From positions 143,585,701-143,649,700 of the forward strand of contig NC_084827.1 in assembly GCF_033115175.1 (NCBI RefSeq): a stretch of 64,000 nt of DNA, written 5' to 3'. The notes below the pieces were generated by a model, which worked only from the letters and a program-made list of their open reading frames with translations, did no database searches and was not told where the DNA came from. The stretch's first letter is position 1. Every line of letters starts with the position of its first letter. The stretch is from Lepus europaeus (taxonomy: Eukaryota; Chordata; Mammalia; Lagomorpha; Leporidae). A program made the translations under genes and the position numbers. Below are positions 58,128 to 64,000 of the stretch, piece by piece.

Positions 58128-60099
58128 GTTGGTGTGTCCGCGGTTGCCCCGCCCGCCTCTTGCGCTTGCAGCCTCACGTGCAGACGTCCTGAGACCCCCA
58201 AGGCACCAAACCAGAGCTCGGGCTTTGGCAATTCGCAGCCCTGACGTTGTCAGTTGTGTCCCTGTTTCCGAATGGCCGGTTGCTCTGTCTTCCTCGTGCC
58301 AGGCTAATGGTCGCTGTGGGTCCTGATGTTATGTGCCGTGTACATGCATTTCGGCTAGCATGAGGGGCCATCTCTTTTGACTTTCTTAGAGAGTTTGTCA
58401 TTCCCAAACTTTGCAGAGCTATCGATAGACAGTAGAAGCCACTGTTCATTTTCCAGTTCATACCTCCACCTACGCTAAGAGCATGCCATCTGTGGGATCG
58501 TTTTACAGTGCTGATTGTACACTAGCATTGGTATTTTCACCCTTAATTTACTTCAGGTTATTTTTGTAATCACAGCCCTGAGTATGTATTTATGTGACCT
58601 ATCGATTGTAAATGAAATGTTTTCAACTTTATGTAATCGGTGTTACCTCCTGCTTCCTTGAGTTGACTGTTGACTCTTGTATGAGTTTATACAAAAAATT
58701 TTAAAAGCAAAGGGCAAGCTTGGTTAAAATGTCCAACCCAACATCATAACGAGGGACAAACCTCTACTCATGTCAGTTCTCAAAATCCTTCATCCACGCG
58801 GAGGGAAATTGGTGAGATCCTACTGTTCTCTAGTGTCCACTGATGACATTTGAGTTTGTCTACCCCATAACACATAAGTGATTGTACCAGCTCATTTCTG
58901 TGACAGTAAGGAATGGAAGTCACCTCAACACCTTGAGCAAGAGGAAGACCTCATTCCCTGTTTGCCCTGAACAGAGGAGCATGGGACTTTTGGGAGGTCA
59001 CTCTGATTGTAGTGGTTCTCCAGCTATTGCCTGTTTTAGCCTCTCCCTTTGTTATTAAGCAGTGCCTCCACTCCGTCTGCTAATCTGTATGTACTTTTGT
59101 GTGCCTAAGGCACCTTTGGTCAGTTAACTATTCTGACTTCTGTCTGACGTCAGCCATGGCAAATATTGAGCAATTCCCTTAAAACAAGTGGTTACTTGAA
59201 TGTGCCATTCAGATCAGACAGATCAGTTCTTAAACAAACACCTATGTCCTTATTAAGGACGCAGCCAAAAACTTCCCTGTCATGATACAACTGTACCTTC
59301 CTCATGTGGGTGTAATTCTAGGACTTGGGAATAATCTCATGTAAAAACATAACTAGTTTATTCTTATTCGACTCCACTTCCCTTTTCTCCTTAGGCTACT
59401 CTCAGCCATCAGATGTTACCTTGGACTCTGAATATCAATTAGGTCATATCCATTAAGATTTCTGTTTTTAGCCAAAGAACCTGAAAACCAAAAAGACACC
59501 TATCGCTTAGTCCTCGATTACAAATGAATCCGTTTCAGACAGGTGAAGTGATCTGTTCAGTGATTCACGCCGCGAGCAGTCTTGGTCCTCCAGATTACCA
59601 GAGATTGAGGCAGTTAAATGCACTCCAGGCAAGCTTCTATTCGTTATGTGAGAGCGGAATGGGTGATTTAATGTGTACAAGTGTTTACTAGCTACAGAAA
59701 GTAATAGGTGCATATGACGTGAGATTTTCCCTGTTACCATCAAACCATATTCTGTTTGTTTTCTTTTATCTTCCTTGCACATTTTAACCTTTTCCACCAA
59801 AAAGAAGGCTGCTTCTTGAAAGTCTTTGGAAGTTGGACACCCCTAAGTCATCAAGGCCTTACTGGGACAGCCCCTTCATGATTCATAATCATCTTTTAGG
59901 CTAATTTACTTGGTGTTAATCTTTGTTGGCCCTGCAGAGGAGAATCTAACCGTCTTTGTTTCTTTTGTGCAAATATTCACCCATCTTCCATATATGAAGC
60001 CTTACCAAAACATCATATCTGAATCCTGAATGCTCTGAAGTGTTTGTACAAAGGATCCTTGAATCCATTTGGATTTGTGCATTTTCTTAAAACTCAACT

Positions 60100-60420
60100 C
60101 CATAATTCTATTAGTTAGAGCTGCCATATTAAAGGACGACAGACTCAGTGGCTTGAACAACAGAAATTTCAATGTCAGGTTGCCAAGAGGGCTTTTTTCC
60201 TGAAGCTCTCTCCGTGTCTTGCCAATGCCATCTTGCTGTGTCTCTGCACAGTCTTGCCCCTGGTTTATTTTTGTGTGCCTAAATTTCTTGCATTTATTGG
60301 ACATAAGTCCGATTTGACTAAAGCCCACCACCTCATTTCAATTTAATCATCTCTTTGACAGCTCTGTTTCCAAATACAGTCTGAGGTGCTGGGGGCTAAG
60401 GCTTCTGGGTGTGAATGGGG
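60100..60420. repeat. Ancient mammalian interspersed repeat
   Basis: Phrases such as cagactcagtggcttgaaca, cttaatcatctctttgacag-like and tccaaatacagtctgaggtg match a repeat common in mammalian genomes. The family name was not recovered. Confidence 0.45.
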
Positions 60421-60767
60421 AGAGCACACTTCAGCTTGTAACAGTTATACCACACATATGACTGCTGTGCCTGGGCATCTCCTTTCTCCTGCCAGCCCTT
60501 CCTTTAGGAAGTCCTCTGTGGTCCTCCCAGATCAGGTGAAGAGGCTCTTCTGTATACCCTCGAATCATCGCATTCCTACCCCATTCTAAGTGTTAAACTT
60601 CCAGTTATCTCTTAATTCACACTTTCATTTCCCATTGCTAGGAAATGTAGAGAATTGTAGTTTAGTCCTCCCTCCAACTTAAGGTAAGACTGATATTTCA
60701 AAGTTGGGATCCACAGAGTTTTAGACTAGAAACTTTTTCTCTTGCCTCCCACTTTCCCAGACTTACC

Positions 60768-60769
<2 letters not shown>

Positions 60770-60800
<31 letters not shown>
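60770..60800. repeat. (TC)n microsatellite
   Basis: Pure CT repeat of about 30 bp abutting the T-tail of a SINE. Confidence 0.95.
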
Positions 60801-60809
<9 letters not shown>

Positions 60810-61124
60810 TTTTTTTATTTAACAGGTAGAATTATAGATAGTGAAAGAGAGAGACAGAGAGAAAGGTCTTTCCCATTGGTTCACTCCCCAAATGGTCTCT
60901 ATGGCTGGTGCTGCGTCTGTCCGAAGCCAGGAGCCAGGTGCTTCTTCCTGGTCTCCCATGCGGGTGCAGGGACCCAAGCACCTGGACCATCTTCCACTGC
61001 CCTCCTGGGCCACAGCAAAGAGCTGGACTGGAAGAGGAGCAACCAGGACTAGAACCCAGCGCCTACTTGGGATGCTGGCACTGCAGGTGGAGGATTAACC
61101 GAGTGAGCCATGGCACTGGGCCCC
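60801..61124 (-). mobile_element. CSINE
   Basis: T-run, tatttaacaggtagaattatag, head ccatggcactgggcc; atctctct-type duplication shared with the microsatellite. Confidence 0.88.
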
Positions 61125-61325
61125 CCATCTCTCTTAATGAGTGTCAGACTACAACCCACATCTCCAGATTTCCAGTACAGTCTAGACTGTCCTGCTGCCC
61201 AACTGCGAACTACGCAAGGGTTATGTAACAGTCAACTGCTTACCATTATTTTATAGGAAGGTTTTATTGAGGCATCTCATGTGTACAACCAGGTTTCTCT
61301 GTTTGTTTTTTTTTGTTTGTTTGTT

Positions 61326-61668
61326 TGTTTTTTTAAGATTTATTTCTTTTTGTTTGAATGGCAGAGTTACAGAGAGAGGGGAAGAGACAGAGAGAGAGAG
61401 AGAGAGAGATCCTCCATCCATTTGTTCACTCTCCCAAATGGCTGCAATGGCCAGAGCTGGGCCAGACTGAAGCCAGGATACAAGAGCTTATTCTGGGTCT
61501 CCCATGTAGGTGAGGGTCCCAAGCACTTGGGCCATCTTCCACTGCTTTTCCAGATGCATCAACAGAGAGCTGGATTGGAAATGGATTAGCCAGGACTCAA
61601 ACCAGCACCCACATAAGATGCCAGCATTGCGGGCAGCAGCTTTATCCACTATTCCACAGCACCAGCCC
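61326..61668 (-). mobile_element. CSINE
   Basis: T-rich tail, GAGA run at 61380-61410, head ccacagcaccagcccc. Confidence 0.88.
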
Positions 61669-61909
61669 CTCCCCAGGTTCTAAGAGTAGATAAATAATTA
61701 GTAGTCAGCTCAATTATTACTATGTGGGAAGGCCATAAAAGGAAAGTTAGCCAATTTTGAAAGAATAATGCCTGACATTGGTATACTAGTACTTGATGTG
61801 TATCATCTATACTACAAAATAGTCTGAGAAACCTAATCATTTAAGTATGAGTATCCTGTAGTATTTTGAAATAATAATTGCCACCATCCTCCCACTATTT
61901 TTTTTCAAG

Positions 61910-61981
61910 GCTTTTGCTTATGTATCCAAGTTGCTATCACAGTGTAAATTTGATCTTTTGGAAGAACTTGTGGCCAAAGAG
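61910..61981 (+). CDS. MAIP1: MAIP1, coding exon 2
   Basis: 72 nt, 24 codons (AFAYVSKLLSQCKFDLLEEL and VAKE), phase 0 to 0. Acceptor after a T-rich tract ending CAAG; donor GTAAAG. It joins exon 1 (SEGAKQ) in frame and matches the mammalian protein. Confidence 0.94.
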
Positions 61982-62391
61982 GTAAAGTATTATTTTAATT
62001 TTCCTTTAAAAATAATATTATTCTCTTGCAGTAGAATAATAAACATTTTCCATATTTGTGCTTAAAAATTGTGTGCTAGCAGCCAAAGTAGTGTGTGTAG
62101 TATATCTGTCCAATGGGTAACTTGGTTCATACAAAACCGTGAAATGACTCCTGCTACTTAGCATGTAAGTAAGGAAGAGTGATGTTTTTCTGTTCCTCTT
62201 ACATTGAATGTTCTGTTAGGAGTCATCTAGTTGAATGATTAGATGCCTGTCAGCATTGCTTCTGACGATGAATAAATTCGGTAGTAAATTTTAAAATACT
62301 TAGAAAAATTTATTTCATGATAAAGATCACTTTTAGAAAAGATTTTAAGAATTGAATTGGTGAACTAATGGGTTGCTTTTTCCAAACATAG

Positions 62392-62518
62392 GTACTACAT
62401 GTATTGAAAGAAAAGGTTACTTCTCTACCTGATAACCATAAAAGTGCCCTTGCTGCTGACATAGATGAAATTGTATATACATCAACAGGAGACATCTCCA
62501 TTTACTATGATGAGAAAG
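62392..62518 (+). CDS. MAIP1: MAIP1, coding exon 3 (gene continues past the window)
   Basis: 127 nt (42 codons plus 1) from an acceptor CATAG to a donor GTAATG. It encodes VLHVLKEKVTSLPDNHKSAL and, further on, TSTGDISIYYDEK. Together the three exons give 218 codons of a protein of about 290. I found no further exon before 64000, so the C-terminal third lies outside. Confidence 0.94.
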
Positions 62519-62726
62519 GTAATGCTGGAGCATACTGTAAAAGATCCACAGTTAGCTGGTTTAGCTAAAGTAGAGGATAGTCACAAAATAGTTATGTTCT
62601 CTAAGTATGTACTTACAAGTATATAGTTGATACTTAGAGAATTTAGAAGAAATTATATAGTAATTCTTTAAAGACCTAAGTCCAAAAGAGTTAAGATATG
62701 GAAATAGTTTTTTATGCCTCCCTGTT

Positions 62727-63030
62727 TAAAAAAATTTTTTTAAGTTTCAAATTAATTTATTATTTGAAAGGCAGAGAGAGAAAAATCTCCCATCTACTGG
62801 TTTACTCTCCAAATTGCTACAACAGCAGGACTTGGGCCAGGCTACAACCAGGAACCCAGAACTGGTCTGGATTTTCTGATTGGGTAGCAGGGACCCAAAG
62901 TACTTGAGCCATCATCCACTGCCTCCCAGGGGCAACACTGGCAGAAAGTTAGAAGCGGAAGCAGAGTTGGGATTCAAACCCAGGAACTCCAGTAAGGAAT
63001 GCAATAACCGCTTGTCAAACTCCCACTCCT
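62727..63030 (-). mobile_element. Old inverted SINE
   Basis: ttaatttattatttgaaaggcag; diverged body. Confidence 0.65.
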
Positions 63031-63564
63031 CTAATACCTTGCTATCGAGAACTTTTTCCTACTACTATGTAATTCACAGAAGAGAACATCATTACTTAAA
63101 AGTGATAATAATATCACTTTTTAGGACTAGTTGTTACTATGTCTTAAACTTAAAATGTTAATGTTTCATATTTCCTAACTTGAAAGAAACAATTGAGCAT
63201 TTTAAATTACCAGCTACCTGTTAGATGGAAAGAGTGGGAGTAAAAGGAAATAAGATCATATCAGCTAGAGAGTGGTATGAAAATTAGACTAATTGCAGAA
63301 CTCCCAAGCTGAACTTATTTGGAGATAATGAAAAAAGTTGGAAGGAATTGGTTCTGTTGTCCAGTGCATACATTTCCCTATAGCATTCCTAAAAGTTCCT
63401 TGACTTGTTCCTTCTACACACATTTGCATATGTTTTCTGTGCCAGATACAGGAGAAATCAAACTTCTGCTTTTAAATCTTCCTCAAAAATTATTTATACA
63501 CATTAGTTTGAAATATTTGTAAAGATATTTTTATTAATAAATAGTTTCTTTTCCTCTAATGTTT

Positions 63565-63875
63565 CATTTATTTACTTTTACTTGATAAGCAGAGAGACAG
63601 AAAGAAAGAGACAATTAGAAAGCGCCCATCTACAGGTTCATTCCCAAATGCCCATGGCATCTACAACTGGCCCAGGCTGAAGCTGGGAGCCAGGAACTGA
63701 GTCCAGGTCCCCCACAGGGGTGGCAGGAACCTGAGGACCTCAGCCATCAGCAGAGTCTAGATTAGCAGTCAACTGGTATCAGGAGCCAGAGCTGGGACTC
63801 AAACCAAGGCCTTCCATTAGGGGGCGCAGACAACCTTCCTAACTAGCATCTTACCTGCAGGGCCAACCTCCTGCC
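63565..63875 (-). mobile_element. Old inverted SINE
   Basis: gtttcatttatttacttttacttgataagcag-type tail side and gagacagaaagaaagagac; strongly decayed. Confidence 0.6.
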
Positions 63876-64000
63876 CCCTCCTCTAATATTTTTATTTGCA
63901 TGGCCACACCATGGTCACAAACTGATTTTTACACAGGATAGCATCAGAATCACCAGGCATAGCAAAAAGAATTAGAATAGAATAGGAGCCATTCTTCCTT

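Larger units (their letters stand above)
56940..58180. promoter_or_regulatory. CpG island over TYW5 and MAIP1 first exons
   Basis: GC and CpG density jump from AT-rich intronic DNA at about 56.9 kb and fall again after about 58.2 kb. The island covers TYW5 exon 1, the shared promoter and MAIP1 exon 1. Long open frames on both strands here are a by-product of few stop codons in GC-rich DNA. Confidence 0.85.
58128..61909 (+). other. MAIP1: MAIP1 intron 1
   Basis: 58181-60100 shows no repeat or exon I can name. Confidence 0.85.
62519..64000 (+). other. MAIP1: MAIP1 intron 3, partial
   Basis: From the exon 3 donor to the window end, with two decayed inverted SINEs. 63031-63564 is AT-rich and empty as far as I can see. 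Confidence 0.8.

Noticed and set aside
57026-58192. Plus-strand open frame of 388 codons across the TYW5/MAIP1 promoter
   Set aside because: It is in the GC-rich island, overlaps MAIP1 exon 1 in another frame and TYW5 exon 1 on the other strand, and its Arg/Gly/Pro/Ala-rich product resembles nothing. Few stops are expected in such DNA.

Overview
This window is vertebrate nuclear DNA, almost certainly from a rabbit (Oryctolagus cuniculus or a close lagomorph). Three things point there: dozens of copies of the lagomorph-specific tRNA-derived C-repeat SINE (CSINE), several fragments ending in the rabbit-type L1 3' tail, and three split genes in the order found on human chromosome 2q33.1 (C2orf69, TYW5, MAIP1).

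Layout. 1-6.3 kb is repeat-dense intergenic DNA: a minus-strand L1 fragment (ORF1 coiled coil and the start of ORF2), young SINEs with clean target-site duplications, a truncated L1 tail, older L1 remnants and an unusual 175-bp sequence present twice in inverted orientation. 6325-14644 is a full-length, minus-strand gammaretrovirus-like endogenous provirus with two nearly identical LTRs, a tRNA-Gln primer site, and gag, pol and env all broken by stops and frameshifts. Only about 0.8 kb further on, a CpG island (about 15.05-15.85 kb) holds the promoter and first coding exon of C2orf69 on the plus strand. Its second coding exon is at 26162-26983, followed by a long 3' UTR. From 33.9 to 57.4 kb TYW5 runs on the minus strand in eight coding exons that add up to exactly 315 codons plus stop. 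Its start codon lies 274 bp from that of MAIP1 (plus strand, 57672 onward), so the two share one CpG island and probably a bidirectional promoter. MAIP1 leaves the window after its third coding exon. The introns are mostly CSINE, L1, L2, MIR and DNA-transposon remnants.

Gene roles. C2orf69 is a mitochondrial protein with an alpha/beta-hydrolase-like GxSxG motif and is a human mitochondrial disease gene. TYW5 is a JmjC-type Fe(II)/2-oxoglutarate hydroxylase that acts on wybutosine in tRNA-Phe. MAIP1 is a mitochondrial-matrix partner of the m-AAA protease. They are not a pathway; their proximity is conserved synteny. C2orf69 and TYW5 converge tail to tail, and TYW5 and MAIP1 diverge head to head.

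No previously undescribed gene system is evident. The most interesting material is the provirus (young LTRs but heavily damaged coding regions, beside a housekeeping promoter), the inverted 175-bp pair, and nested DNA-transposon/LTR structures. Exon borders were read by hand from splice signals and reading frame. Repeat borders without a stated duplication are approximate.
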